From Microbacterium sp. EST19A (GTDB lineage Bacteria; Actinomycetota; Actinomycetes; Actinomycetales; Microbacteriaceae), in the NCBI RefSeq assembly GCF_019969685.1, contig NZ_JAHXYZ010000001.1, forward strand, positions 1,488,001-1,552,000: a stretch of DNA of 64,000 nucleotides, written 5' to 3'. Of this stretch, positions 1 through 8,423 are shown piece after piece. The notes beneath the pieces were generated by a model. It saw only the letters and a list, made by a program, of their open reading frames with translations. It did not search any database and had not been told where the DNA came from. Each line of letters begins with the position of its first letter. The first letter of the stretch is position 1. The position numbers and the translations under genes are program-made.

Positions 1-188
1 CTTCTTCATGTGTATTGCATTCCTCACTGTGAGTGTCCGTTCCGGGAACGGGTCCGTCTCCGGAAGGGGTGTGGTGCACAGTCGCAAGCACGATCACGCG
101 ACAGTGCGTGGTGATCGCTTCGCCGGACGGCAGCTGCGATCGATCAAGCCGGGTGGGCTCGGGATGGAACTCGTATGATTATTTGTCA

Positions 189-273
189 AGGGAACAAACA
201 AATCAAGCCTGTTCCCTCATTGACCTTTGTTGTCGACATACTATGATCGAATCAAGCTTCAAACAATCACAAG
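189..273 (+). promoter_or_regulatory. Promoter and putative repressor sites of the aminosugar operon
   Basis: A sigma-70-like promoter reads TTGACC (220-225), 16 bp, TATGAT (242-247). Upstream lies a perfect 8-bp inverted repeat, AGGGAACA (189-196) and TGTTCCCT (210-217). Two direct copies of a CAAACAA(A)TCA word occur at 195-205 and 260-269, flanking the promoter. CAAACAATCA-like words are typical of DeoR-family sugar repressor sites, so the DeoR protein encoded at the operon end is the likely ligand. Positions 1-188 hold nothing I can assign. Confidence 0.55.
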
Positions 274-304
274 TATGCAACTTCTCATTCTGGAGGACGT
301 CGAA

Positions 305-1204
305 ATGACCGATCAGCTGCCCGGCGCGCACATGCGCGAAGAGCTCCACTCGCAGCCCGAGACGTGGGCGATCGCCGCCGATCTCCGCGATGCGCAGGCG
401 CTGCTGCCGGCGTCCGGGGCCCGCATCGCCGTGGTCGGCTGCGGCACCTCCTGGTTCATGGCTCAGTCGTATGCCGCACTGCGCGAATCGTCCGGCCAGG
501 GCGAGACCGATGCGTTCGCGGCATCCGAGGCATTCGTCGACCGCGGCTATGACGCCGTCGTCGCGCTGACCCGTTCCGGCACCACCACCGAGGTGCTCGA
601 GCTCGTCGACCGCGTCAAGGGCCGCGTCCCGACGATCGGCGTCATCGGCGACCCCGACTCGCCCCTCGTCTCGCTGGTGGACGAGGCGGTGCTGCTCCCC
701 TTCGCCGACGAGCAGTCCGTCGTGCAGACGCGATTCGCGACGACGGCTCTCGCGCTCTTCCGCGCCTCTCTCGGTGAGGACCTCAGCGGAGCGATCGCCG
801 ACGCGAGGGCCGTGCTCACCGAGTCCGCCGACGACGACGAACTCCGCGACGCCGAGCAGTACACGTTCCTCGGCCGCGGCTGGGCGACCGGTCTCGCGCA
901 CGAGGCCGCGCTGAAGATGCGCGAGTCGTCGCAGTCGTGGACCGAGTCGTACCCCTCGATGGACTACCGCCACGGTCCGATCGCGATCGCCGCCCCCGGG
1001 CGCGTGACCTGGCACTTCGGCGAAGCCCCCGAGGGCCTGGGTGCGCAGGTCCAGGCGACCGGCGCGCGGTTCGAGCACCGTGCGATCGACCCGCTGGCCG
1101 ACCTCGCGCGCCTGCACCGGATCGCCCTCGACCGGTCTCTCGCCCGCGGGCTCGACCCCGATCAGCCCCGTAACCTCACGCGATCCGTCATCCTGGATGC
1201 ATGA
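305..1204 (+). CDS. SIS-domain phosphosugar isomerase/deaminase (AgaS/GlmS-like)
   Basis: A 299-residue cytosolic protein built like the isomerase half of GlmS, with two SIS domains. The first carries GCGTS (residues 45-49) and the phosphosugar-binding SGTTTE (91-96); the second carries the RGWATGLAHEAALKMRE stretch and an YRHGP motif. Such proteins isomerise or deaminate amino-sugar 6-phosphates. ATG 305 is chosen over an upstream in-frame start at 227 because GGAGG lies at 292-296 and the promoter covers 220-247. It heads a five-gene operon with kinase, PfkB kinase, aldolase and DeoR regulator, which fits galactosamine- or glucosamine-type catabolism. AgaS-like activity is inferred from context; the exact sugar is unknown. 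Confidence 0.85.
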   Translation: MTDQLPGAHMREELHSQPETWAIAADLRDAQALLPASGARIAVVGCGTSWFMAQSYAALRESSGQGETDAFAASEAFVDRGYDAVVALTRSGTTTEVLELVDRVKGRVPTIGVIGDPDSPLVSLVDEAVLLPFADEQSVVQTRFATTALALFRASLGEDLSGAIADARAVLTESADDDELRDAEQYTFLGRGWATGLAHEAALKMRESSQSWTESYPSMDYRHGPIAIAAPGRVTWHFGEAPEGLGAQVQATGARFEHRAIDPLADLARLHRIALDRSLARGLDPDQPRNLTRSVILDA

Positions 1205-1216
1205 GCGGAACCTCCC

Positions 1217-2224
1217 ATGACCAGGCCTGACGGCGCGGCATCCGAGCGCTCGGTCGTCGGAAGCGACGTCGAACGCGACGCTGCGGGTGAGAAGCTCGCC
1301 GCCGTGCGCGCCCTGGGTGCGGGCGCGCCCGTGCTGGCTTTCGACGTGGGCGGCACCGACATCAAGTCGGCGCTGTTCGACGCCGAGGGCAATGTTCTCG
1401 GGCTTCGCCGCAGCCCGACTCCGGTGGCCGACGGAGACCGCACGAGCGTGCTGATGGACCGTCTGGAGGTGCTCGCCGGCGAACTCCGCGCCGCGCACCC
1501 CGACGTGATCCCGCAGGCCGCCGGCCTCGTCGTGCCCGGCATCGTCGATGCGGATGCCGGCCTCGGCGTGTTCGCGAGCAACCTCGGGTGGCACGACGCT
1601 CCGCTGCGCGACCTGTCCAGTGCGCGTCTCGGTCTGCCGGTCGCCTTCGACCACGACGTCCGCGCGGCCAGTTGGGCCGAGCGTCGACTGGGTGGGGCCC
1701 GTGATTACGCCGACGCGGTCGTGCTCGTCATCGGCACGGGGATCGCCGGGGCACTGCTCGTCGGCGGCGTCCCGTACACCGCGGGCGGCTACGCGGGCGA
1801 GATCGGCCACTCGCCGATCGCCGACGGCCCCGTCTGTGCGTGCGGTGCCCGGGGCTGCCTCGAGGCGGTCGCCTCCGCCGGAGCGATCGCGCGCCGCTAC
1901 CGCGACGCCACCGGCATCACACCGGATGGGGCGAAAGACGTCATCGCCCGGGCGGCCGCCGGAGACGAGGTCGCCGGCGAGATCTGGAACTCCGCGCTCG
2001 ACGCCCTCACCCTGTCTCTCGCGCAGCTGACCGCGGTCGTCGCACCCGAGGCCGTGGTCATCGGCGGCGGGCTCTCCCGTGCCGGGGGCGCCCTCTTCGA
2101 CGAGCTGCGCACGCGCCTCGCGGAGCGCCTCAGCTTCCACCGCCTTCCCGTACTGGTTCCCGCCGAGCTCTCCGGCAACGCGGGTCTGCTCGGAGCGGCG
2201 CTGCGGGCACGGGAGCTCACGTGA
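1217..2224 (+). CDS. ROK-family sugar kinase
   Basis: A 335-residue ROK protein. The N-terminal phosphate-binding motif is DVGGTDIKSALFD. The ROK zinc site is intact, with EIGHSPI followed by CACGARGCLE (the CxCGxxGCxE pattern). A C-terminal VIGGGLS motif completes the actin-like ATPase fold. There is no N-terminal helix-turn-helix, so this is an enzyme rather than a NagC-type repressor. It begins 12 nt after the SIS gene and overlaps the next gene by 4 nt (GTGA). The likely role is ATP-dependent phosphorylation of the sugar or aminosugar that the SIS protein then processes. Specificity cannot be read from the sequence. Confidence 0.9.
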   Translation: MTRPDGAASERSVVGSDVERDAAGEKLAAVRALGAGAPVLAFDVGGTDIKSALFDAEGNVLGLRRSPTPVADGDRTSVLMDRLEVLAGELRAAHPDVIPQAAGLVVPGIVDADAGLGVFASNLGWHDAPLRDLSSARLGLPVAFDHDVRAASWAERRLGGARDYADAVVLVIGTGIAGALLVGGVPYTAGGYAGEIGHSPIADGPVCACGARGCLEAVASAGAIARRYRDATGITPDGAKDVIARAAAGDEVAGEIWNSALDALTLSLAQLTAVVAPEAVVIGGGLSRAGGALFDELRTRLAERLSFHRLPVLVPAELSGNAGLLGAALRARELT

Positions 2225-3165
2225 TCCTCACGGTCACCGCGAACCCGGCACTCGACCTCACCTGGCGCGTCGACCGGCTTGTCGAGGGCGGCACGCACCG
2301 CGCGGATGCCGGCGTCGGCCGCGCGGGAGGCAAGGGGCTCAACGTGGCGCGGGTCGCCCATGCCGAGGGCGCCGCGGTGCTCGCGGTCACCACGAGCGGC
2401 GGACGCGTCGGCGAGGAGTTCGCCGCCGAGCTGGGCGCGAGCGGCGTCCCGCACGCCCTGGTTCCGGTGGCCGCCGAGACGCGGCGCAGCATCGCCCTCG
2501 TCGACGAGACCCTCGGCGACACGACGATCATCAACGAGCGCGGCGTGAACCCGAGCGACGTCGAATGGGCCGTGCTCCTCGCCGAGGTCGTCGAGCGGCT
2601 GCCGAGCGCGCGCGTCCTCGTGATCTCGGGCAGCCTGCCGCCGGGCGCGCCCGATGCGCTGCTGCCCATGCTCATCGCCGTCGGGAAGGATGCCGCCGTG
2701 CCGGTGATCGCCGACACCTCGGGCCCTGCGCTGCTGCGTGCGGCGGATGCCGGTGCGACCGTCCTCAAACCGAACGCGGCCGAGCTCGCCGAGGCGACCG
2801 GCATCGCGGATCCGGTCGAGGGCGCCCGGTCGCTGATCGCCCGCGGCGCCGAGCTGGTGCTGCTGTCGCTCGGAGCCGACGGGATGCTGGCCGTCTCGGC
2901 ATCCGACCTCGTCCACGCCCGGCTCGACGAGCCGCTCGCCGGCAACCCGACCGGCGCCGGCGATGCGGGAGTCGCCGCCTGCGCGGTGCTGTACGCCGAG
3001 GGCGTCCGCGACCCCGAGCTCATCCTCCGCCGAGCCACGGCATGGTCGGCCGCCGCCGTGCTCATGCCCCTCGCCGGCGACATCTCCCCGCGCTGGACCG
3101 AGCTCGAGCAGCAGCTCCGCGTCTCGCGACCCGATCCTGCGTCGTTCCGGCCCGTCTCGTCCTGA
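2221..3165 (+). CDS. PfkB-family kinase (1-phosphofructokinase/tagatose-6-phosphate kinase type)
   Basis: A 314-residue protein starting with GTG at 2221, overlapping the ROK stop codon by 4 nt. PfkB signature 1 is seen as GGKGLNVARV near residue 38, after the TANPALDLT strand typical of FruK and LacC. The C-terminal PTGAGD motif provides the catalytic Asp. The length matches FruK/LacC. Placed between an isomerase and a class II aldolase, it most likely phosphorylates a ketohexose phosphate (tagatose-6-P or fructose phosphate) to the bisphosphate cleaved by the next enzyme. I cannot separate LacC-type from FruK-type specificity. Confidence 0.87.
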   Translation: MILTVTANPALDLTWRVDRLVEGGTHRADAGVGRAGGKGLNVARVAHAEGAAVLAVTTSGGRVGEEFAAELGASGVPHALVPVAAETRRSIALVDETLGDTTIINERGVNPSDVEWAVLLAEVVERLPSARVLVISGSLPPGAPDALLPMLIAVGKDAAVPVIADTSGPALLRAADAGATVLKPNAAELAEATGIADPVEGARSLIARGAELVLLSLGADGMLAVSASDLVHARLDEPLAGNPTGAGDAGVAACAVLYAEGVRDPELILRRATAWSAAAVLMPLAGDISPRWTELEQQLRVSRPDPASFRPVSS

Positions 3166-3176
3166 AAGGACCTCTC

Positions 3177-4034
3177 GTGACCCTCGTCTCCGCCCGCGAA
3201 CTCGTCTCCGCGGCATCCGCTGCCGGCACCGGGATCGGCGCGTTCAACGTGATCCATCTCGAGACCGCCGAGGGGCTGGTGCGCGCGTCGGCGCTCGCGC
3301 AGCTGCCGGTGATCCTGCAGATCTCCCAGAACTGCGCCGACTACCACGGCGGTCTCGAGCCGATCGCCCTCGCCACCCTCGCGCTGGCCCGTCGGGCGCA
3401 GACGCCTGTCGCCGTGCACCTCGACCACGCCGAGCGTCCCGAGTTGGTCGACGAGGCGATCGCGCTCGGATTCGGCTCGGTCATGTTCGACGGCGGCGCG
3501 CTCCCCTACGACGACAACGTCGCGCTCACGGCCGAGGTCGCCGCGCGTGCGCATGCGGCCGGCGTCTACGTCGAGGGCGAGCTCGGCGAGGTCGGCGGCA
3601 AGGACGGAGCCCACGCCCCCGGCGTGCGCACCGACCCCGACGAGGCGCAGGCCTTCGTGGCCGCGACCGGCGTCGATGCGCTGGCCGTCGCCGTCGGATC
3701 CTCGCACGCGATGACCGACCGCACAGCGTCGCTCGACCTCGACCTCATCGCCCGGCTGCGCCGCGCGCTCCCGGTGCCGCTGGTGCTGCACGGATCCTCC
3801 GGTGTGGCCGATGCGGTGATCGCCGACGCCGTGCGGGCGGGCATGACGAAGGTCAACGTCTCGACGCACCTCAACGGCTTCTTCACCCGGGCTATCCGCG
3901 AGAGGCTCGCCGCCGACGAACGGCTGGTCGACTCGCGCAAGTACCTCGCGCCGGCCCGTGACGCCCTGGCCGACGAAGCCGCTCGGATGCTGCGCCTGTT
4001 CGCTCTCGTCGGGGCCGATACGGTGGCGAGATGA
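3177..4034 (+). CDS. Class II fructose/tagatose-bisphosphate aldolase
   Basis: A 285-residue zinc-dependent aldolase of the GatY/KbaY/FbaA family. Metal and substrate motifs visible are HLDHAE, EGELGEVGGKDG, LHGSSGV and KVNVSTH. GTG 3177 is used because AAAGGA lies six bases upstream. It cleaves ketohexose-1,6-bisphosphate to dihydroxyacetone phosphate and glyceraldehyde-3-phosphate, the last step of this operon. The protein is shorter than glycolytic FbaA enzymes (about 340-360 aa) and closer to GatY/KbaY, which supports a dedicated tagatose-type pathway. The stop codon overlaps the DeoR start (ATGA). Confidence 0.88.
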   Translation: MTLVSARELVSAASAAGTGIGAFNVIHLETAEGLVRASALAQLPVILQISQNCADYHGGLEPIALATLALARRAQTPVAVHLDHAERPELVDEAIALGFGSVMFDGGALPYDDNVALTAEVAARAHAAGVYVEGELGEVGGKDGAHAPGVRTDPDEAQAFVAATGVDALAVAVGSSHAMTDRTASLDLDLIARLRRALPVPLVLHGSSGVADAVIADAVRAGMTKVNVSTHLNGFFTRAIRERLAADERLVDSRKYLAPARDALADEAARMLRLFALVGADTVAR

Positions 4035-4807
4035 AACGGGCAGCGCGACTCAACGCGATCCTCGACCTCCTCGCCGAAGCGGGAGAGGTCACGATCGACG
4101 AACTCGTCGACCGCTTCGAGGCATCGGCGGCGACCACGCGCCGCGACCTCGACAGTCTCGCCGAGCAGCGGCTGCTCACCCGCACGCACGGCGGCGCGGT
4201 CGCGCAGACCGTGGCCTACGAGCTGCCCATCCGCTACAAGAGCCACCTGCGCACTCACGAGAAGGAGAGCATCGCCCAGACGGCCGCCGCTCTCGTCGCA
4301 CCGGGCATGGTCGTCGGTCTGTCGGGCGGCACCACCACCACCTCGATCGCCGCCGCTCTCGCCGCCCGCGACGACCTCGCCGCGAACGGCGGCATCACCG
4401 TCGTCACGAACGCCGTGAACATCGCCGCTCAGCTCGCCACCCGACCCGACATCAAGGTCGTCGTCACCGGCGGGGTCATCCATTCGCGCAGTTACGAGCT
4501 CGTCGGGCCGTTCGTCGAGCAGCTGCTGCGCGGCATCCGGCTGGACATGGCGTTCATCGGCGTGAACGGGATGGATGCCGTCGCCGGTGCCACGACGCAG
4601 GACGAGCGCGAGGCAGCCGTGAACCGGATGATGGCGGAGCGCGCTCGCCGCGCGGTGGTCGTCACCGACGGCAGCAAGCTCGGCGTCGTGGCCTTCGCCG
4701 CCGTGGGCGCTGCGGATCTCTTCCCCACCGTGATCACGGATGCCGGAGCGGATGCCGATGCCATCAGCGCTCTCCGCGGCGCCGGCTACGAGGTGCTGGT
4801 CGCCTGA
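4031..4807 (+). CDS. DeoR/GlpR-family transcriptional repressor
   Basis: A 258-residue DeoR-family repressor. The N-terminal winged helix covers residues 1-55, with the recognition stretch ASAATTRRDLDSL followed by THGGA. The C-terminal sugar-phosphate-sensing domain has LSGGTTTTSIA and DGSKLG. It is the last gene of the operon, overlapping the aldolase by 4 nt, so it is probably autoregulated and de-repressed by a phosphosugar intermediate. Candidate operators are the repeats flanking the promoter at 189-273. Confidence 0.92.
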   Translation: MKRAARLNAILDLLAEAGEVTIDELVDRFEASAATTRRDLDSLAEQRLLTRTHGGAVAQTVAYELPIRYKSHLRTHEKESIAQTAAALVAPGMVVGLSGGTTTTSIAAALAARDDLAANGGITVVTNAVNIAAQLATRPDIKVVVTGGVIHSRSYELVGPFVEQLLRGIRLDMAFIGVNGMDAVAGATTQDEREAAVNRMMAERARRAVVVTDGSKLGVVAFAAVGAADLFPTVITDAGADADAISALRGAGYEVLVA

Positions 4808-4823
4808 CGTGTCGACTTCTCAT

Positions 4824-4861
4824 GACGAGGGTCCGAGGCCGAACGGCCCCGGACCCTCGTC
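4824..4861. terminator. Bidirectional hairpin terminator
   Basis: GACGAGGGTCCG (4824-4835) pairs perfectly with CGGACCCTCGTC (4850-4861). An inner GGCC/GGCC stem around a GAAC loop gives a nearly continuous 16-bp hairpin. It lies between the convergent deoR-like and CAP-protein genes. There is no clear U-tract. Confidence 0.75.
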
Positions 4862-4888
4862 ACGGACTACTCAGAAGAGCGTCGACCG

Positions 4889-5635
4889 TCAGGAGCGGCC
4901 GAACACCTGCGTCCAGTAGATGCCGTAGGGGCCTCCGTGGCCGATGCCGATTCCCATCGTCGTGCTGCTGCAGTTGAGGATGTTGGAGCGGTGACCTGAG
5001 CTGTTCATCCAGCTCGACATCACGGCCTGAGCAGTGCCCTGACCCGCCGCGATGTTCTCACCGCTGCCGGCGGAGTACCCCGCGGCCGCCAGACGATCCC
5101 AGGGCGAGCGCCCATCGAGCGACGTGTGACTGAAGTACGCCTGGTCCGCCATGTCCTGGCTGTGCGCGCGTGCGACCTCGGCGAGGACGGGGTTGACCGT
5201 GACGGCCGCGCAGCCGGCGGCCACGCGCTCGACGTTGACCAGGCGCAGTACCTCTGCGGCGGCCGCGGCATCGTCGTTCGTCGGGGCCGGTGCGGGTGCC
5301 GGTGCCGGTGCAGGTGCCGGCGCCGGTTCAGGTGCCGGCGCCGGTTCAGGTGCGGGTGCCGGAGCCGGAGCCGGCTCGGGGGCAGGTGCGGGCTCCGGTG
5401 CCGCGGTCGGCTCGGGTGTCGAGGTGGGCCGGGGCGCCGGGGCGGTCTCCGGAGTGCGCGTGGGCTCGGGCGTGGGTGTCGCCGTGGGCTCAGCGGAGTA
5501 CGCCGGCGCGGGCTTCACCACGTTCTGGGTGAGGGAGTAGTGGCCGCAGAACGTCGCGGTGACGAGGAGGGCGCTGACGACGCTCCACCAGGTTCTGTGC
5601 CGACGAGCATGATCCATCAGTTGCGAGAAAAACAT
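4889..5635 (-). CDS. Secreted CAP (SCP/PR1)-domain protein with Ala-Pro-rich stalk
   Basis: A 248-residue exported protein. Residues 1-48 hold a basic stretch and a hydrophobic signal or anchor segment. Residues about 50-120 are a low-complexity stalk of PAPAP and PEPAP units. Residues about 125-248 form a CAP domain, with RLVNVERVAAGCAAV, the AHSQDMADQAYFSHTSLDGRSPWDRL region, GENIAAG and SSGHRSNIL. CAP proteins of this bacterial type are extracellular and usually of unknown biochemical role. GGAGG six bases before the ATG supports the start. The stalk probably spans the cell wall. Confidence 0.88.
   Translation of the reverse strand: MFFSQLMDHARRHRTWWSVVSALLVTATFCGHYSLTQNVVKPAPAYSAEPTATPTPEPTRTPETAPAPRPTSTPEPTAAPEPAPAPEPAPAPAPAPEPAPAPEPAPAPAPAPAPAPAPTNDDAAAAAEVLRLVNVERVAAGCAAVTVNPVLAEVARAHSQDMADQAYFSHTSLDGRSPWDRLAAAGYSAGSGENIAAGQGTAQAVMSSWMNSSGHRSNILNCSSTTMGIGIGHGGPYGIYWTQVFGRS
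5281..5440. repeat. Low-complexity Ala-Pro codon repeat
   Basis: The DNA encoding the CAP-protein stalk is a run of degenerate GGTGCCGG and GGTTCAGG-type hexamer repeats (plus-strand reading). Such tracts vary in length by slippage. It is coding, not a CRISPR or satellite. Confidence 0.7.
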
Positions 5636-5726
5636 GGAACCTCCATGCCGGCGCTCGACGTGTGGACGTTGGAGGGGATATTCGTCCGGGGTGCACCGAC
5701 CTTTTCACCCTAGGTGCAACAATCGA

Positions 5727-5741
5727 CGAGGTGCGACCTCG
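5727..5741. terminator. Short hairpin after the TetR-type regulator gene
   Basis: CGAGGT (5727-5732) and ACCTCG (5736-5741) form a 6-bp stem with a 3-nt loop, 16 bases beyond the stop of the minus-strand regulator gene. It is short and lacks a clear U-tract, so the call is weak. Confidence 0.35.
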
Positions 5742-5756
5742 GGGCTTCGACGCCGG

Positions 5757-6668
5757 CTACGCGGTGCTGCTCGTCTGAGGCGGAAGGCTCGCTGCCAGCC
5801 AGGTCTCGATCCCGTCGAGCAGCCGCTGGAGGCCGAACTCGAACAGGGCGTCCATGTCGAGGTCGAAGTCGTCGGACCGCACGAGGGTCGCGAGGATCGG
5901 CAGGTCGGTCGGCGAGATCATCGCAGCGATGTCCGTCGCCCTCGTCGTCATGTACTCGTCGGCCGTGAGACCGGTGTCCTGCCGTTGTTCAGCCTCGGAC
6001 GCGATGTCGATCGCCAATCCCTTCACGTGGCTGAAGACGAGCACGCTGATGTGCATCATCGACTCCATGCTCAGGCCGAGCGGGGAGAGGGCTCGCAGGC
6101 ACCATTCGGTGTAGCGGAAGCCGTTCGGCACGAGCTGCGGCCGCGTGACCGACATCACTCGGGCCAGCCACGGATGCCGCAGGAAACCCGCCCACTGCAG
6201 CCGGGCCGACACCTCCAAATCGGCGCGCCAATCCGCGTCCGACGGCGGGGGGAAGGAATCCTCCCCGAGCACGGCATCGATCATGAGCACGACCAGTCCG
6301 TCCTTGCTCTCGACGTGCCGGTACAGCGACATCGTCGGCACGCCGAGCTCGGCGGCGATCCGCCGCATCGAGATGGCGTCGATGCCCTCGGCATCGGCCA
6401 TCGCGACCGCGGTCGCGACGATCGTCGCCGTCGACAGGCGCACAGGCGTCGGGGCCGTCGTCGAGGCGACCACGCTCCCGATGCCGGGTGTGGACACGAC
6501 GAGTCCCTGCTGCTGCAGCTGCGCGAGCGCCTTGGTCGCGGTGGCGATCGCGACGCCCCACTCGGTGGTGATGCCGCGCGCGGAGGGCACGCGGTCGCCG
6601 GGGCCCAGCTCGCCGGAGGAGATCCGCTCGGCGATCTCGGTCGCGATGCTCTGTGAAGTCGCTCGCAC
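5757..6668 (-). CDS. Dual-HTH regulator: GntR-type winged helix fused to TetR
   Basis: A 303-residue regulator with two DNA-binding modules. Residues about 1-70 are a GntR-like winged helix (IAERISSGELGPGDRVPSARGI, then ATATKALAQLQQQGL). Residues about 78-125 are a TetR HTH (ISMRRIAAELGVPTMSLYRHVESKD). Residues about 130-300 resemble the tetracycline-repressor C-terminal ligand domain. It starts at GTG 6668, with an AAGGTGG-like ribosome site further upstream than usual. It is divergent from an FAD monooxygenase gene, the classic arrangement for a repressor controlling a drug- or aromatic-modifying enzyme. Two palindromes in the intergenic gap are probable operators. The ligand is unknown. 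Confidence 0.85.
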   Translation of the reverse strand: MRATSQSIATEIAERISSGELGPGDRVPSARGITTEWGVAIATATKALAQLQQQGLVVSTPGIGSVVASTTAPTPVRLSTATIVATAVAMADAEGIDAISMRRIAAELGVPTMSLYRHVESKDGLVVLMIDAVLGEDSFPPPSDADWRADLEVSARLQWAGFLRHPWLARVMSVTRPQLVPNGFRYTEWCLRALSPLGLSMESMMHISVLVFSHVKGLAIDIASEAEQRQDTGLTADEYMTTRATDIAAMISPTDLPILATLVRSDDFDLDMDALFEFGLQRLLDGIETWLAASLPPQTSSTA

Positions 6669-6714
6669 TGTACTAGTACACCACCTTAAAAATAGAACAC
6701 TTGTACACTGTACA
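6669..6714. promoter_or_regulatory. Twin palindromic operators between regulator and monooxygenase genes
   Basis: TGTACTAGTACA (6669-6680) is a perfect 12-bp palindrome touching the regulator start codon. TGTACACTGTACA (6702-6714) is a 13-bp palindrome around a central C, 23 bp before the monooxygenase ATG. Centres are about 33.5 bp apart, roughly three helical turns. Both share the TGTAC/GTACA half-site. Confidence 0.7.
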
Positions 6715-6736
6715 TGCCTGGGATAGCGTGCACGAC

Positions 6737-7948
6737 ATGAACGAATACAGCGTACTCATCTCCGGCGCAGGGATCGCAGGACCCGCCCTGGCCCACTGGC
6801 TGCACCGACAGGGCATCCGCTCCACGATCGTCGAGCAGGCACCCGATCTCCGCGTCGGCGGACAGGCCGTCGACCTGCGCGGGCTCGGTGAGGTCGTCGC
6901 CGAGCGCATGGGCATCATGCCCCGCGTGCGCGACCGAATCGTGCACGAGAAGGGGCTCCGCTACGTCGACAGCGCGGGCCGCGAACTCGCCACGATGCGG
7001 GCCGACCTCTTCGTCGGGGACGGCAGCCCGGTGACCGAGATCGAGATCATGAAGGGCGACCTCACGGTCATCCTGCACGAACTCATCCAAGACCACACCG
7101 AGATCATCTTCGATGACCGCATCACCGCGCTGTCGGAGAATGCGGAGGGCATAACCGTCACCTTCCGCAGCGGGCTCGTGCGCACCTTCGACCTGGTCGT
7201 GGGAGCCGACGGCATCCACTCCGGTGTGCGGGCACTCGCCTTCGGACCGGAATCCGACTTCGTCGTGCATCTCGGCGCATACCTGGGGTACTGCACGGTC
7301 CCCGACGCGGGCCCGCTCGACTCGTGGTTCGACATGTACAACGAGCCGGGCAGGATGCTGGGGCTCCGGCCCGAGCGCGACGGATCGGCGAAGGCGATGC
7401 TCGCGTTCGCCGACACCGGCGTCGATGTCGATCGGCGCGACGTGGCCAGCCAGAAGCGCCTCCTGCGCGAGGTCTTCGCCGGCATGGGCTGGCGTTCCGA
7501 GGAGCTGCTGAAAGCGGCCGACGCCGATGACGACTTCCACCTCGACACGGTCAGCCAGGTGCACATGGACGAGTGGACCCGCCGCCGCGTGGCCCTGCTC
7601 GGCGATGCCGGGTACTGCGGGTCACCGCTCACCGGGATGGGAACAAGCCTGGCGCTGGTCGGCGCGTACGTGCTGGCGGGCGAGCTGGGCCGTGCCCGCG
7701 GCGATCATGCCGCGGCCTTCCGGCGCTACGAGCAGATCATGCGGCCGTACGTCACGGCCGCGCACACGCTGCCTCCCGGCGGCGTCGACGGCTTCCTGCC
7801 GCGAGGACGGCTCATGCTCCGGATGCGCGTCCTCTCGGCACGGCTCATGCATCACTGGCCGATGCGTCAGATCGTCGCCCGGATGCTCGACAAGTCCGAG
7901 GCGATCGCACTCCCCGATTACGAGGGGACGGTGGTCGCGACGGCATAG
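6737..7948 (+). CDS. FAD-dependent monooxygenase (PHBH/TetX-like)
   Basis: A 403-residue class A flavin monooxygenase. The Rossmann motif is ISGAGIAGPALA at the N terminus, the DG motif is VVGADGIHSGVR (about residue 155), and the second FAD motif is LLGDAGYCGSPLTGMGTSLAL (about 290). These enzymes hydroxylate aromatic or polycyclic compounds using NAD(P)H and O2, and some inactivate antibiotics. ATG 6737 is preferred over an in-frame start at 6701, since family members begin a few residues before the GxGxxG strand and 6701 would lie inside the operator. The ribosome-binding site is poor. The substrate is not predictable. Confidence 0.88.
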   Translation: MNEYSVLISGAGIAGPALAHWLHRQGIRSTIVEQAPDLRVGGQAVDLRGLGEVVAERMGIMPRVRDRIVHEKGLRYVDSAGRELATMRADLFVGDGSPVTEIEIMKGDLTVILHELIQDHTEIIFDDRITALSENAEGITVTFRSGLVRTFDLVVGADGIHSGVRALAFGPESDFVVHLGAYLGYCTVPDAGPLDSWFDMYNEPGRMLGLRPERDGSAKAMLAFADTGVDVDRRDVASQKRLLREVFAGMGWRSEELLKAADADDDFHLDTVSQVHMDEWTRRRVALLGDAGYCGSPLTGMGTSLALVGAYVLAGELGRARGDHAAAFRRYEQIMRPYVTAAHTLPPGGVDGFLPRGRLMLRMRVLSARLMHHWPMRQIVARMLDKSEAIALPDYEGTVVATA

Positions 7949-7976
7949 CGTCGCGAGCGTGGTCCGGGCACCCGAA

Positions 7977-8043
7977 GGGCCTCGGCGTCCCCAGATCGCC
8001 GAGGCCCTGAAAGTGTGCCGCGGCCTCCCAGCCGCGGCACACT
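7977..8043. terminator. Two tandem strong hairpins after the monooxygenase gene
   Basis: The first hairpin pairs GGGCCTCGGCG (7977-7987) with CGCCGAGGCCC (7997-8007). The second pairs AGTGTGCCGCGGC (8012-8024) with GCCGCGGCACACT (8031-8043), with a 6-nt loop. Both stems are perfect. They likely terminate transcription from the monooxygenase gene. The remaining 8044-8423 holds no gene I can support; only a small dyad (CATCTCC 8314-8320 / GGAGATG 8328-8334) stands out, upstream of the next gene. Confidence 0.7.
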
Positions 8044-8423
8044 CGGAGCAGAGGGTGTCCGTGTCGCATCCGCGCTCCCCAGCGAGCGGATGTCCCCGAT
8101 CGACTGCGCCTCCTCGCACCTCCACCTTCGAGGTCCTTCGCATTGGCACCTTCTGAAAGACAGGAGCGCGCGGCATCCGTTCTGATACATCGAATGGAGA
8201 AACTCTTCATCGAATCGTCAGATAGCACGCGGATATGAGTGCGCCGGGGGTATGCCGAGACTTCAGAGAAGACGATCCGGTCGGTCACTCCCGCGGCTAG
8301 CGTTGCCTGCGCCCATCTCCCGACGACGGAGATGAGGGTGCGTGGAGGCCACGAGAGCGTGACGAAGTCAACGTTGTACTCGACGGATCCGCCCCGCATA
8401 GTTGACGCCGGATGAGGAGTGGG

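Noticed and set aside
203..2140. A 645-codon minus-strand open frame opposite the SIS and ROK genes
   Set aside because: Composition is that of a complement-strand shadow, and the opposite strand has clear SIS and ROK motifs, promoter and ribosome site.
5281..5440. Repetitive tract considered as CRISPR or satellite DNA
   Set aside because: It has no spacer/repeat regularity and is in frame with the Ala-Pro stalk of the CAP protein.
7949..8423. A small gene between the monooxygenase and the HelD-like gene
   Set aside because: Open frames on both strands lack ribosome sites and recognisable features; two strong hairpins suggest non-coding DNA.
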